DNA from: Gymnogyps californianus
Lineage: Eukaryota > Chordata > Aves > Accipitriformes > Cathartidae
Reading direction: 5' to 3'
Length of the DNA: 64,000 nucleotides
Assembly (NCBI RefSeq): GCF_018139145.2
Contig: NC_059478.1
Span: 17,157,001-17,221,000, forward strand
A model generated the notes under the pieces. That model was not told the origin of the DNA, did no database searches, and worked only from the letters and a program-made list of their open reading frames with translations. The position numbers and the translations under genes are program-made. Below are positions 1-12,100 of the stretch, one piece after another (the first letter of the stretch is position 1; the number at the start of each line of letters is the position of its first letter).

Positions 1-888
1 AAACTGGAAACTTTAAATCTGACTCTGTTTTCCTTTATACAGACGCTTTCTTTTTGAATTTAACAGAAATTAGAAAAAAGTTTGTCAATATATTTTCAAT
101 AGCTCCTTCAATAATGTGAAGCGTTTCTTTTAGTCCCCTTCCAGGGAGCTATGAAATCAAAAAGATTAATATTTGCCTCCATCTTTGGATCATTTTCAGG
201 AAATAAAAGATCATAAACAACTCAGAAATTCCTTTACATATCAATATATCAAATGCAAATCAAGTGAACTTTGCAGTGTTAGAGCAGTGACCTTCAACCA
301 GACTCTGAGTCAAGAATTTCTGTTTCCAAGGCTTTTCATTCTTGCTGAGTATTTTCCTGGCATAATGTATGGATCTTTTGTGGTGTGTTGTTTGCTGGAG
401 AATGAATGAAGGCCCTCTGGCTCATTTATCCTACTGTCTCACTTGGGAGTTGAAGTATGTTGCCAGAAAAGAAAGCCCAGTGCTCTCACTTTCGATTCTA
501 ATCCCCTCATCATTAGGCTTGCTATAGCAGTTCCCTGTTGCATGAATATTTTTTCAACTATAGAACGTAGTGGTAGTTTTGGAGAGTCAATAAAAGTTGA
601 ATGGTTTTGAACAATAGCTAACATTTACTGGATATTGTATGGTTGTGCTTTTGAAGCTCTCCATCACCATAAACATTTTGTATCTTAGAATGAGAAAAAA
701 AGATCTGTATTTTTAATAATTTCATTTCACTTCCTCCATACACTGTCTTTCTTTTTTCAGTTTGGTTGGTGTCTTTTTATATTGTCCTTGTCTCAAACAG
801 TTGAAATTAGGGCTATCTGATATATTATCATAACACTGATATAAAAGGTATAGTAGACTGAAAAGCATTGTGGGTTATTTTGGGTTTT

Positions 889-935
889 TGGGGGGGGGGA
901 GGTGTAGGTTGTTTTTGTTTAAAAAAAAAAAAAAA
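889..935 (+). repeat. G-run and A15 low-complexity composite
   Basis: A run of about ten G, preceded by GGGTTTTT, is followed after a short G/T-rich stretch by A15 (921-935). The G runs could form a quadruplex on the + strand. It is simple sequence with no sign of a mobile-element body next to it. Confidence 0.6.
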
Positions 936-2194
936 GACTCCCTTTGCATGCAGGCAGATACCATTTAAGAAGAAAAATACTGTTATCAAATATAACTGTC
1001 TTGATTTCCAAATCAAGGAAATAGGAATTTCCTTGGAATAGATCATGGCTTTTTTGTTCACTACATATAAGACACATTGGTAAGAGTTTATACATAATTA
1101 TTAAAAGGCTTTCCTTTAAAAATTATTAATTTGAATTTATAATTAGATCCAAGAGAGGGTAATTTCAGTATGACCATTGAAATTGCACATAGGTTCTGGT
1201 TTAAATTGTATATGTACAGTATAAGTACACTGATTTGTATGTGAAGTTCATTTTGCAGATCCTGAAATATGGGTAAACATCTAATCTGGTGCACATTTTG
1301 TTAATGGAGTAAGGAACAAACTCCATTTCAAACATTCTTTAGTGGGAATACATGAGACATTTTTTGTAGTAAAGAATGATCTTTTGTGCAATTATCTTTA
1401 ACTGGATTATATCACAGAATTGCCTTGTATTTATGAACCTCCTGTTAGGTCTGGATAGCTTGCTAAGAAAATAATATAACCCTCTTTTGACAGAATGCAC
1501 TTTTTAGACATAGTTTTTGGGAGAACAGAATAAATTCTTTTACCAATTTTCTTTCTTGAATTAATTGTCCAAGAAATGGCAAGGCTATAATGTGTATAGT
1601 TTGTAACCTTATTAATTGATGTTATTAGAGTAAACGGTTATTAGTAACTTTAAAGAAAACCTATTATTACTTACCATAAAGTTTGGGTTTTTTTTTTTCA
1701 TTAAAGTTCCCCAAAATATCACTATGATTCTACTGAATGTATGAGCTGGCTGGGGCATCTCTGCACCTTACATCACTGACCGATAGCTGAGGTAATTGTC
1801 TCAATCTGAGAAGAGGAGTTAAGGAGCATCAACAAACTTGGCACAGAAGAATGTGTGGAAAGCCTGACATTCACTTGTGGGGAGGGCTGTTTTTATTAAC
1901 AGACTGTAACACTGGTCATGGAATAGCTGCATCAGTTCTCTAAAATGGTAACTGAATATTCCATGCTATCAGAGATCTTCTATGTTGATCTCTGTAACAG
2001 TACCTATTTTCTCCAGAATGAGAAACATCTAGGATTTTGAACTTGTGAATAATAAATATTTAGATACTAAATACCAAAATTATTTTTAGAAATATCGATC
2101 GCTACTCCAGAATCCCTAATTTCCGCTGGCATCTCTGTTTGATGCCTGTCTCTTAGAGGTCTTACGTACTCATATCTTTGTGGACTGATATCTT

Positions 2195-2219
2195 TGTGAT
2201 TTCTTCTTTAGAAATCACA
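2195..2219. repeat. Perfect inverted repeat, 10-bp arms, 5-nt loop
   Basis: TGTGATTTCT (2195-2204) and AGAAATCACA (2210-2219) are exact reverse complements separated by TCTTT. It is too short for a microRNA precursor. No function can be assigned. Confidence 0.8.
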
Positions 2220-3794
2220 TCTGATTGTTTTACTGTTATCTCTAAACAACTAACAAAACTTAAAATCCAGTTATGGCTTCAGCTTTTCCTGAACTTGCTG
2301 CTTCTTTATTGCATTGGCAAAGGACCTTAAACCAGCTACTTAAAGTAATTGTAAAATGGCATAGCTTATTGTTCTGGAAAATGCTGTGGTGAAAATCCAT
2401 TGGAAGCTTTGTGACACAGTGGCCATAATATAACCTGGAAAAAGTGGCAGAAACGTCGATGTTTCATTACACAGTTAAAAGATTAAAAATGGGGAGATTT
2501 TTAATCCTAAATTTCACTGTCAAGTAGTGGATTGATATATTTTAGACTGATCTGTTATTTTTAAATCTGTGATCCATTTGCTTGTCTGAACCTCAGTTGT
2601 ATTTCAGCAGTATAGTTTCCTGTCTTTTTCTTACCCTACATCACAACTGTTCAGAATGTTAATGATTTTTAAAAAATCCCACACCTCTGCTGTTAACTCT
2701 CCCTTAAGACCTGACAAAATAAAGCTAATCAAAAAACTGCCTCGAAGAAGACATCACTTTACAGGGATTCAGTCAAAAGATGGCATACCAACTGATGTAA
2801 TTCAAGTGTGGAGGTTTTTTAACTATGGGGGAAAAAATTGTTTCTTTAAAAAAACGGAAACCTATTATTTAGCCAAGTGTTGATCTACTTCTAGAGCAAT
2901 TAACATGTTTACAGACTCTTCCACTAGTAAAACTGCAGTATTGCTTGTGTAATGGCGGGGGAAAAAAAACACAAGGAAAATTCTAGTCATTCTTGCATGT
3001 CAGTTTTTTCTCTAATCATGCTTACTGCAGGCTTTCAGATCCTTGTTTTGGACTGTGCTAGATTCCTGTTCTCTATTCTCTTTACTCTCTTTACTAACTT
3101 CAGCTTAAAATTTTCTTGATGTCTTTTCATCTGGCTGGTTTTAGCTTCTGTTTTTCTTCCTCTTTACTGCATCTCACATTTCTGCCTGTGCCTTTCTTAT
3201 TAATATGGAGCTTATTTCCTACTTTTTGAAAATATTTTTAGAAAGACTTCTCTAGAAGTGGAGTCTATGAACCTGTAAGAGGGAAAGTGAAAAGTAAAAG
3301 GACAAGATGGTTTGAGGAGGGGGATAAAAGAGAGTTGTTTAGTTATACGTAGAGAGAGAATGACTTCAGAAAAACTGCAATAAAATTAAAAAAGATCAGA
3401 ATTCGCAAAAACAGTTTAGGAAACTTCTCACATTACTCCATCCATGAAGTTTGGGAACCATCAATAATCTCTAACATTTCAGTGAAGGAAAGAACAGCTC
3501 TCAGAGTGATTTTTCATACAGATAGGAGGCAGAAGTCCTCAAGTGCAGTGTTCTTGACTGGTGTTCCACTGTCTTTCTGTGTACAAGCTCTGTTTGTACA
3601 CCCATGCCCAGCCATGTCATTAGAACTGAGAGCAGAAAATTTCCTTACAATGTTAAATATCTTATGGAAATATTTCTTTATATTGTAGCTTAATGTACTT
3701 GGGAGACTATAATATAGTCCTCTCACAACTACACAGTTAGTAAAATGACTACTGTGTTACAGACTGGTGTACTTCTTTCATCAGATTTCTGGAT

Positions 3795-3838
3795 GTATCC
3801 GTTAATGTTAGTGTGACTTTTAACATTAATGTGGATAC
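3795..3838. repeat. Imperfect 44-nt hairpin
   Basis: GTATCC plus TTAATGTTA (3795-3800 and 3802-3810) pair with TAACATTAA and GGATAC (3821-3829 and 3833-3838). That is 15 bp, interrupted by a 1-versus-3 nt internal loop, with a 10-nt terminal loop. It is the first of several inverted repeats between 3.8 and 5.3 kb. Confidence 0.75.
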
Positions 3839-4268
3839 TTGTGCTAATAAACTTCAGGTTTTACAATACAATGCTGTCAGTCTTGAAACTCGCTTACCCT
3901 CTTGTTCCAGCAGAGAACAGACCCTCCCCCACAGAGAGCCTAATCTAGGCTCGCTTTGAAAGCCTGTCTATTTAACAAGCCCTCCAGGACAGGAGATGAG
4001 CTAGGTTCAGTTTTAGTTTCATTTTGTGGAATACTACTGCTGATGTACAAGTCTGTGTTACTTTTGCATGCAGATTTACTATTGTATTGTAAACACTTGG
4101 AATGTCTTTGAAATAGGTGGAGTACAAATGAAGGAAAATATATCAAAGGAGAGCTGCTATTACTACTGCACAGAGTTGTAAATCAGCTGTTTCTGTCTTC
4201 TTTTGCTCTTCTAATGAGAATACGTAAACCTTCAGACAGATGCCAGAGGAAGAGTCTAATGAGTTAAA

Positions 4269-4292
4269 CTTCAGTGCTTAAAAGCACTGAAG
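4269..4292. repeat. Near-perfect palindrome, 11-bp arms, 2-nt spacer
   Basis: CTTCAGTGCTT and AAGCACTGAAG are exact reverse complements separated by AA. DNA with such a short spacer can extrude a cruciform. The neighbouring inverted repeats make it stand out. Confidence 0.85.
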
Positions 4293-4397
4293 CACTTCTT
4301 TCAGGTTGTACTTGATACAGCATAAAATTTGTGATGAGGAGTTTATCTGGTAATTGCAAGATTACAGACACAACACAATCAAAGGCAAAGTAGTACT

Positions 4398-4425
4398 GCA
4401 GGTGGAAGCCCAATGCTTCACCTGC
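4398..4425. repeat. Inverted repeat with one bulged base
   Basis: GCAGGTGGAAGC (4398-4409) pairs with GCTTCACCTGC (4415-4425) over 11 bp with one unpaired G; the loop is CCAAT. It lies 106 bp after the preceding palindrome. Confidence 0.75.
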
Positions 4426-4593
4426 AATGCGCTGGGATTTTAACGCAATCTAAGATACACTTGTGTCACTCAACAGGTGTTCAGCTATTGGTGCAAATTG
4501 AGGGCTTGGCTGAAGCAATAAGCTTTGCTCTGAATCACAGCTGAGTTCCTATAAGTTACACTTGAGAACCAAAGTTCTGCTTGATGGTGTCCT

Positions 4594-4608
4594 ATACTGC
4601 AGCAGTAT
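4594..4608. repeat. 15-bp palindrome, 7-bp arms
   Basis: ATACTGC and GCAGTAT flank a single A. Outer bases (GATG...CATC) can extend the pairing with mismatches. It belongs to the same local group of inverted repeats. Confidence 0.65.
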
Positions 4609-4835
4609 GGATCATCTTGTCTTTGCACTAGTGCCATGTTCTTGCAGCAGATTGCTACATAATATGGTGAGGCAAGGCTGGAGACCCTTCTGATGAAGAG
4701 GCTCAGTGCACAGCATAGTGTCGATGGAAGCCTGTTATGAGGAGTGCCACAGTATGGAAGTCAGCAGGTAAGGAAAGCTCAGTGGTAATGACTGAGAAAT
4801 CAATAGAATCAATAGAATCCAGGCTTCATTTAAAG

Positions 4836-4858
4836 GTTACTGCATTGAATGCAGTAAC
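4836..4858. repeat. Near-perfect palindrome, 11-bp arms, 1-nt spacer
   Basis: GTTACTGCATT (4836-4846) and AATGCAGTAAC (4848-4858) are exact reverse complements around one G. A second 11-bp-arm palindrome so close to the one at 4269 is unlikely by chance. Confidence 0.85.
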
Positions 4859-5273
4859 ACTGCATGAAGGAGTAGGAGGGAAGCTGGAAGGGACTGGAAA
4901 GAAATCCTTTGTGCTATCTGCAGAAAGACCAATAAAACTGTTGTGTAGACAGACTTGGTAAGGCATGAAGCTTGCTACCACAAAATTAATCAAAAATACT
5001 TTGAACAAATTTTAATTGGCATCACAAATTTAGACTGGCTCAGCATTTTGTGTTATCTACCTGTGGTGTTTTGTATCTGGCTCTAGGAATCCTGGCACTG
5101 CCTTTACTGTATCTTCAAAGGGAAAGGAAATAGTTCTTTGTTTATCAGACTTGCCCTGTGTTCACAAAAATACAACTGGTAGCATTTTTGCAAGTAAAGT
5201 CAGTTGATTCAAAGAAATTCCTGACTCACCACCAATGTTTTCTGCAACTAGAACCCAAGTATCTTAACATTTC

Positions 5274-5289
5274 AGCTAGCTAGCTAGCT
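5274..5289. repeat. (AGCT)4 self-complementary microsatellite
   Basis: Four AGCT units in a row form a perfect 16-bp palindrome. The tract is short and could be a slippage product. Confidence 0.8.
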
Positions 5290-5733
5290 CTTTGGGTCCA
5301 AAGGTATAGTAGAAAAATAAGCTGTTGCTTTTTGCACATATGATTAGATGTTAGAATTTAGTAAGGAAAGGATCTGTCTGACTCTTAGAGGCAGACTGAC
5401 TTACTAAGAAGGTTGAGGAGATTATGATCCATACTACCCTTTATGGCTGAGCTCCCCATAAAGGTTCTGAACTGTTGCAATTTTTAGCCCAAGTTTTAAT
5501 GATACTCAGACATTTTTTTATTGCTAGCTGTCTCAATGCAAGTTACCTGGTCTTGTGAGTTCTAGCCCTAAATGTCACGTATGCAGGGATCCTCAGTTTA
5601 GAAGAGGGAGAGAATATCAATCTAAAATTAAAATAGAATTTAGGTTAAAGCTACATTTGTTCCAGCTTTGTGCCCAGTGCTCTATAGATCATTCTCACTG
5701 AATAAAATACTTTATTTTAATAAACCTGCTTAT

Positions 5734-5783
5734 TTGGATTCGATGACCTTAAAGGTCTTTTCCAACCTAAATGATTCTATGAT
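5734..5783 (+). mobile_element. CR1-type LINE, 3'-terminal fragment
   Basis: The stretch has the hallmark 3' end of avian CR1 retroposons. TTGGATTCGATGACCTTAAA leads into GGTCTTTTCCAACCTAAA, followed by ATGATTCTATGATT, the short octamer-like repeat that replaces a poly-A tail in this family. Only about 50 bp are recognisable, so it is a 5'-truncated, non-coding copy in + orientation. The upstream edge is uncertain, because 5640-5733 shows no clear CR1 resemblance. The assignment rests on remembered family consensus. Confidence 0.8.
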
Positions 5784-6566
5784 TATTGATCATCTTCAGG
5801 AAGTGCACTCTTTTTCTTTTCCTGTGTAATTATAAGTTGATTAAAAAGAAACAAATCAGCAAGTGATTTTACTTTGAGGGAGTTGAATTTACAACTAAAT
5901 TATTTTTTATTTCAAAGTTAATTATTTCTGTTATTGCTTATTATGCAGCTTTATGAAGAATATCTGGAGGTAGCAGCTGGTATGTTATGTTCTGCTCTAA
6001 ACCCCTAAACAATTCTTATCACTTCATTATCTTTGCTAGGTAACCAAACATCTTAAGCAGTAGATGTTTTTGCCATTCACTTGCTTTAGAAATAATACCA
6101 GGAATTTTTCTAACAAAATATTATTTGCTATGATATCAGTTTGCTATGTTTTATAAGGAAGAAATATTTTTATTTCAAAGTAATTTAATTTACTGTAAAA
6201 AGTTACAAAATAAGCTTTTTATGTTAAATGAAAGCACCATGGCTTAGCAGGAATGTATTTTTCCTGTTCTCTTAGATCTTATCCTTAAGTATATTTTGTC
6301 ACTAGGATTCTGTTTGTTGGTTTTGTGAGATTCAGTACCTAACTGGAACAGTTATAATCAAAGTAATCAATATGAAATGTTTTGTCTAGTGTCTTTTCCT
6401 GTTAATCCATTATTTAAATAAATAGAAGCAGTTTACATTAGGGGTTGTGCTTGAAATTGTAAAATAAAAGTCAACAAAAATGAGTGCATACATGGCTAGG
6501 GAAACGTACCAGGCATGGCTTTGCAGCTTGGCATACCAGACTGATAGGGAGGAGTGAGAGGCAGAG

Positions 6567-6582
6567 GGAAGGAAGGAAGGAA
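6567..6582 (+). repeat. (GGAA)4 microsatellite
   Basis: Four GGAA units lie in a purine-rich stretch. GGAA repeats are potential ETS-factor binding arrays, but four units is short and no other promoter signal is nearby. Confidence 0.75.
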
Positions 6583-9139
6583 GGGACAATTCCTGTTGTT
6601 AACTACACAGTTCAGAAGTTTAGAGCAGCCAAGCGGTAAGAATACATGTATGTGAGAGCAAAGGCAGGTTGCAGAGTAGAGAGGCCCAAGACTACTAAGC
6701 TGTTGCAGAAAAGAAGAAACCAAGCTCAGATAAACTGAGACTTTTGTTCTAATCCATTTCAATGCAAAATCAGCTGGGTTTGCTCAAACCACCTTTATCA
6801 GTTTCTTAAGCTGAAAAGATTGATTTAGCACTGGTGTGTGTGAGGAGCGCCAACACAGTCCTTTCTTTTGTTACACTGCAATAAACTGCAATATAGGGGC
6901 GTAATGAAGCACAACTTTAAAAGAAAGCATGTGTTTGTCCATCGGTCATAATTTAGTAAACACACACCTGTGCTCTATTTTGTTATTATTACTGCTGCCA
7001 GTTTGATTCTTATCACAAGTCTAATTTGGTAGATTAGATAGCACTCAATTCCTAGAGTTAATTGGTCATGTGAATATCTCAGCCTTTTAAAAAAAGTTAC
7101 ATTATTTGTAGAACAACTTGAAAGAAAGACCTAAATTTACCAAAAAAGTTCAAGCACCAGAAGACAAATAAAAAGCGTATTGTTATTAAAGAAAAAATTG
7201 TGGGGCCTGATTCAGGAGTTCTGTGTGTATGAGCAACCTTATTAAAAAAATACGGCAGTCCTACTATTTCCTTCCCATTCTGAAGGGCAGAAGAGGTGAA
7301 GATGAATCTATTCTGTGACAAAACATTTCAGAAACCTATTGCAGTAGTAACTAGTCATTAAAGAACTTGAGACAGGCTCTTTATTTGAGTGGTCCTGGGT
7401 CTGCACATTTTTTAAAAATGCACACTCTGCAGGGGGGCAGTTGTTTTGTTTTGTTTGTTTTGTAAAAGAGGACCACTTCACATCCAGTTTAGCATTTGAC
7501 TGTGCAAATGGTAGACTTGGTGCAATGGAGGTGAGTAACTTCTAGGTTGATATGGCTGAGGAATTGAAAAGAGCAGGACTAGAATGTTTTAAATTGGATT
7601 AGTCTACAGTGAAATTTTAGCTTGGAATCACAGCTATAATTTCATTTTCTCTTGATCTCCCCTCCCCACAGAGAGCTTAGCATGCTAGCTTTAACCAGAT
7701 TTCTGATTATATGGCATATGCATTTACAGTCTGTTACTGTTGGGTGCATTATAAGCTCTGGCTGTTCAAGCTGAGAAGCAGCTGTGGAGTCTTTGCAACA
7801 GTGCATACTGGCTCAAGTTCAGCATTGCACTAGCACTTATGCTGTTTGTGATTGGTTTCAGGTGCAGGTAGAATGAATTCCCATTTAGCTACAAAAGACC
7901 ACATAGACATACAGAAAGAGGAAAGACTGACTAGACTGTAGTGGTGAACACTTTCTGTTGAAGTGCTTGATGATCTTAGTTTGTTTATTTAACTAGAGTC
8001 TGCATCACATAAATACTGTTACAATTAGCCCTAGTCTTCAAAATATCTGCTACGCTGCATGTACTTTGGAGATTTGTACTAGTCTTTTCTGGTGAGGTAC
8101 TAGGTTCATTAATACTTGATCACCTGATTGCCGTCAGATCACCTGCCAGGGCAAATCTGAGCTGCATCAAGCATGAACATGTAACATTTCTGTCAATCAA
8201 TAAGCATACACAGTATACTATTCATGTTAGCTTTAGGCCAGTTGCAGGAGGATGGACAATAACTAGTCTGGGCATAGAGTTAGGGAATTGCCAATATGCT
8301 AGATCAAGTATTGTTAAAGTCTGCAAGAGCAAAGTGACATTTTCAAAATTCTTTGAACTAATTTGCACTAGTGGAGCAGGTTTGTGCCAGATCTGCACTC
8401 CAAGTGAAATGCAAGAACATCTGCATGGGATCAGACCAAAAGTGTATCAGTCTCTTCATAGGACAAGCTTATGCGTATAGAAGTGTTGTAAGAACATAAG
8501 TATACAGGGATACTTATTACCCCAGGATATCACCACAGCTGTTGGTAGTTTCTTGTGTAAGGATTTTCAGAGATTTTCGTTGTCTCTGTGTCTTTGTTTT
8601 AAAGAGTTTTTGATTTTGTTTTCTCTGCACATACTGTCTTTTAAGCTTATTTATACTTTTGCTACCCAGAACATCTGTGACAGTATGTTCTCCATTGAAT
8701 AAGATTGTGTGAAAAACTGCTTCTTCTGTTTTAGAGTTTCTGCTTAATAATTAAAAATATGTTGATGTTAAGAAGTGGAGAAAGTTGCACTTCTGTTATG
8801 TAAGGAAGGTAAATGAAGGGTGGTTAGTCTATGCCTTCCATAAGTAGCACATAAAGAATGATGAACCACTGTCTTAGCTGTTTCTTGTAAGCTACTGGTG
8901 ATAGGTATTGGCTACCTACCAACTGAAAATACCTGGTTTGAAGTCTGACATAAGGATAAGTAACTCGGTGTTTGTGGTATTATTTGTGAAGTGTCTGGAA
9001 ACCAGAACTGTATCAGAAGGAGAAAACCAAATAGATGTATTCCATATAACTGAATTATTCTGACACACTAGTCTGAGTAGATGTTAAGGCACACACTTTA
9101 ATTAGCTGTGAATGATAATCTGCTGGGTGGTTGCTGAGT

Positions 9140-9152
9140 TGCTGAGTCAGCA
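9140..9152. promoter_or_regulatory. Perfect T-MARE (Maf/CNC-bZIP site)
   Basis: TGCTGAGTCAGCA is the exact 13-bp palindromic TPA-type Maf recognition element, the consensus bound by Maf homodimers and by small Maf-CNC (for example NRF2) or Bach heterodimers. It has an AP-1 core (TGAGTCA) flanked by TGC/GCA. A further half-site-like TTGCTGAGT lies immediately 5'. It is about 26 kb upstream of the BCAR3 CpG island. Binding and target gene are not shown by sequence. Confidence 0.6.
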
Positions 9153-12100
9153 TGTATTTAAGTCCGGATTGGTATTTTGTAGACATACAACATTACTCAA
9201 CTTGTATATGCTGTTCTGGCCAATGTTTATGTAATGTTTTGTGTTTGTTTCTCTGTAGTCTGTAATAGATTTGCTAAATGTTGGGCTGACCTAAAAATCC
9301 AGGTTAGAAGTGTCACTTCAGTGCCTAGCCTGCCAACAATATTTACACTAATGGTTTCTTTTCAAAGAATTCAGTAAGTCCTTCACAACAATTCATCAAA
9401 ATTTTACCAAAAATATTTTTATTATGATAGCTTAAAACAATGATTTGAACAAGGAAATATGAAGCAAATCAGGGATTAAAATAAATGTATGAGAGTACTG
9501 ATAGTCTGCTCAGTACATTGTGTGATACTGCATATTCCTACTAGCTCTGCTCTGAGCTATTATGGTAAAAACCAGTTCTCTAGGTTCAGGCTGAACAGCA
9601 TGTGTAATGTCTGTGACAGTTTGAGCCCTTGGAGATGGAATTGGTTGAACAGAGTAGTCTATTCAGATAAATGTAGGGGATTCATTCACATGGAAATCGT
9701 TCCTGGCACAGCTGATACAAAGTATGAGTGAAAGAGGAAACAAAAAGGAGCCACAGAGGGCTGCACTCCCAGCACTAGTAAATCAGCAGAGCTTCATTGT
9801 TCACCATACATGTAAGTTACTTTACATCACATCAGTCTCACCCAAAGTTTTAAGAGGTAGTGGTGAGACGGAGTCCTACAGTAAAAGGTTACTTTAAATT
9901 AATTTGAAACCTGATTCTTATTTATGTATATAAATAAACCATGTTATGCCATTATAGCAGCAAACTTTAAAGTGAAGTGATTTTCATCTTCCTTAAAAGC
10001 CCATAGATGTTTTCCTATAGTACTGAAAAGTTGGATGAGTCTAGTTTAAATCAGGAGAGAGGGTAGAAAAAATGCAGAGCTAGCCGGTACCAGCAAAAGC
10101 CTGGTATTATACCTAAGAAATCTGTGTTTTTCTGAATTTTGCTGCCAGATGTGCTTCCACTAGGAGGAGTTGTCATCATATACTTATGCTGTAAAAGTAT
10201 CAGACTTGTGCTTTAATTACTTAACTCATCTGATGGAAAATGCAATTACTTATAGTTACAATGTGAAATATCTATAAAGTTCACCTATATCTGGCTGGCT
10301 TGTTGTACTTATTGCTAATTGGTATCAACATAAATATGAAAGGAAGTTTGCATCTTGTGATATCTTACAAGCAAACTTATGTTTGTCATTTGCATTTAGG
10401 GCAAAAATTGAGTTAATTTCCTAGAGATCATAATTTATTTTCAATTTAATGTTTTCCATAGAATATTGTGATAACTTGAGAATTTCAGAGTTTTAAATTA
10501 TGTTTTAATAGTCACAGTTAAGTGAAAAGCTTGAAATGAAATGCCAGGATGTCTAGAAAGCCCAAGAAAGAGGCAAGAGGGGGAAAAAGTTAAATCTCAT
10601 GTGTGCACAGTCTTAGGATTTTTTTGTTTATTTGTTTTTTTTGTTTAACACTTATGTTGCAAATACTGATTATGACTTAAAAATATGGTGGTTTAGAAGT
10701 TCTAATGGGACATACTTTCATTTGTATTTTAAATTCAATGTCATACAGTTACTGTTTGGATTTAAATGCTTCCTTTGATCTGTTCGCCACTCAAGTGTTG
10801 CAAGACAGTGGTACACTTGGTGGCACACAGTTTTGCTGTTTCTCATACTGTTTTCCAGTACTCGTCTCTTTTCATCAGATCATGAAATATGATTCTAGGA
10901 AAATGTATGTTTTGGTAGTTTTTCAGCAATACCGCTTCTGCATAGACTCCCATGGGAAAAAATAGAGACACGTTAAGCCTCTCCTTTCATTAAGAGAAGG
11001 GGACTGCTCAAGACATATATCAACTTGGTATGTTTAAAAGACTTTCAGATTGTTCTAGAGCAAAATAAAACAGATGTTTAAACCTCTTGGATATCACAAA
11101 CCAGAACTGAAGTTTTCCATGCAGCTTTACTGTTTCTCTTGTCTCAGGGCCTTGATTTTTGCACTGAATCAAATAGCTACAGTGACTTATAGTGCTGCCA
11201 CTCCCCAGCTGTCTTCCCCATACCTTCGCTGTAGTTGTTTCCACAACGCAGTTGGCAGAAATAAGAAAGTCTGTGCCTTACTTGCTTTATTTTTCAGTCC
11301 AAGATGGATTAAAAGGGTGTATGTTTACATGCAGACTTTTATCTGGATGGCAGAGGAGTCCATAACCTGCAGCAGAATTTGAGAGGAGATTTAATGTCTC
11401 AGATTCGCACTTTTGCTGTTTGACCACTTCCTCATCATTGCTTGCTTTGTGCCAGCACAAGATTTTCTGTGGCTGTGCAGTGAAGGAAATAAGAGACCTG
11501 ATTTGACTTAAAATAACAACCCCTTCCTCTGGGTCATTTTCTCCGACAGATCAAGTCTCTGATCCCCTTCACTGCATGGTCAAGCAAATGCTAGTGCTGG
11601 CACAGCAAAGAAATCAGTGCAAGGGAGAAACAAGTACTTCGAGTTGGAGGCTAGTAATAGATGGTAGCTACATAGACTGGCTTCAGCAGTGCTGCCACCA
11701 GACATGTAACCATAACTGAAAGCCACTGAAGACTAATGGTTGTAGTCAAATGAATTTGACAGAAAAAAGCAGAGCAGTGTTTAGATAGTCTATTGGAATA
11801 CGAATACATTTCTTCTCTATTCATTTTTACAGCTTTTATTTGCATCTCTTGAAAGCACAGTAGCTAAATGCTTGATAGAACTATAAGAAAATTATTCTTT
11901 TACAATATATTAAATACACATTTGATATAGGCAAGGTATTTCCATGTTTGTGGACAACAAATCTCTACATTTTATGTGGACAATACAAGTAAATACCAGT
12001 TTATGTTAGCTTGTGAGTTTTTTTGCTATATTCCAGAGTCTCAGTTGAATTAATTTTAATGAGGTCTGGGTAGAAGAAAAAAAGGAAAAATAAGATTAAA

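Larger units (their letters stand above)
1..5733. other. Non-coding DNA upstream of BCAR3, segment 1
   Basis: A+T-rich sequence with no recognisable exon, RNA gene or full-length transposon. The open frames are all under 80 codons, lack splice context and resemble no family I know. It contains a G-run/A-run composite (889-935), several short perfect inverted repeats (listed separately) and a 16-bp palindromic (AGCT)4 at 5274-5289. It may be intergenic, or an intron of a BCAR3 transcript begun further upstream; the sequence alone does not decide. Confidence 0.6.

Noticed and set aside
11520..11540. Possible miR-760 homologue, since the human microRNA lies near BCAR3
   Set aside because: Only CTCTGGGTC is shared. 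The rest of the mature sequence and a hairpin are absent.
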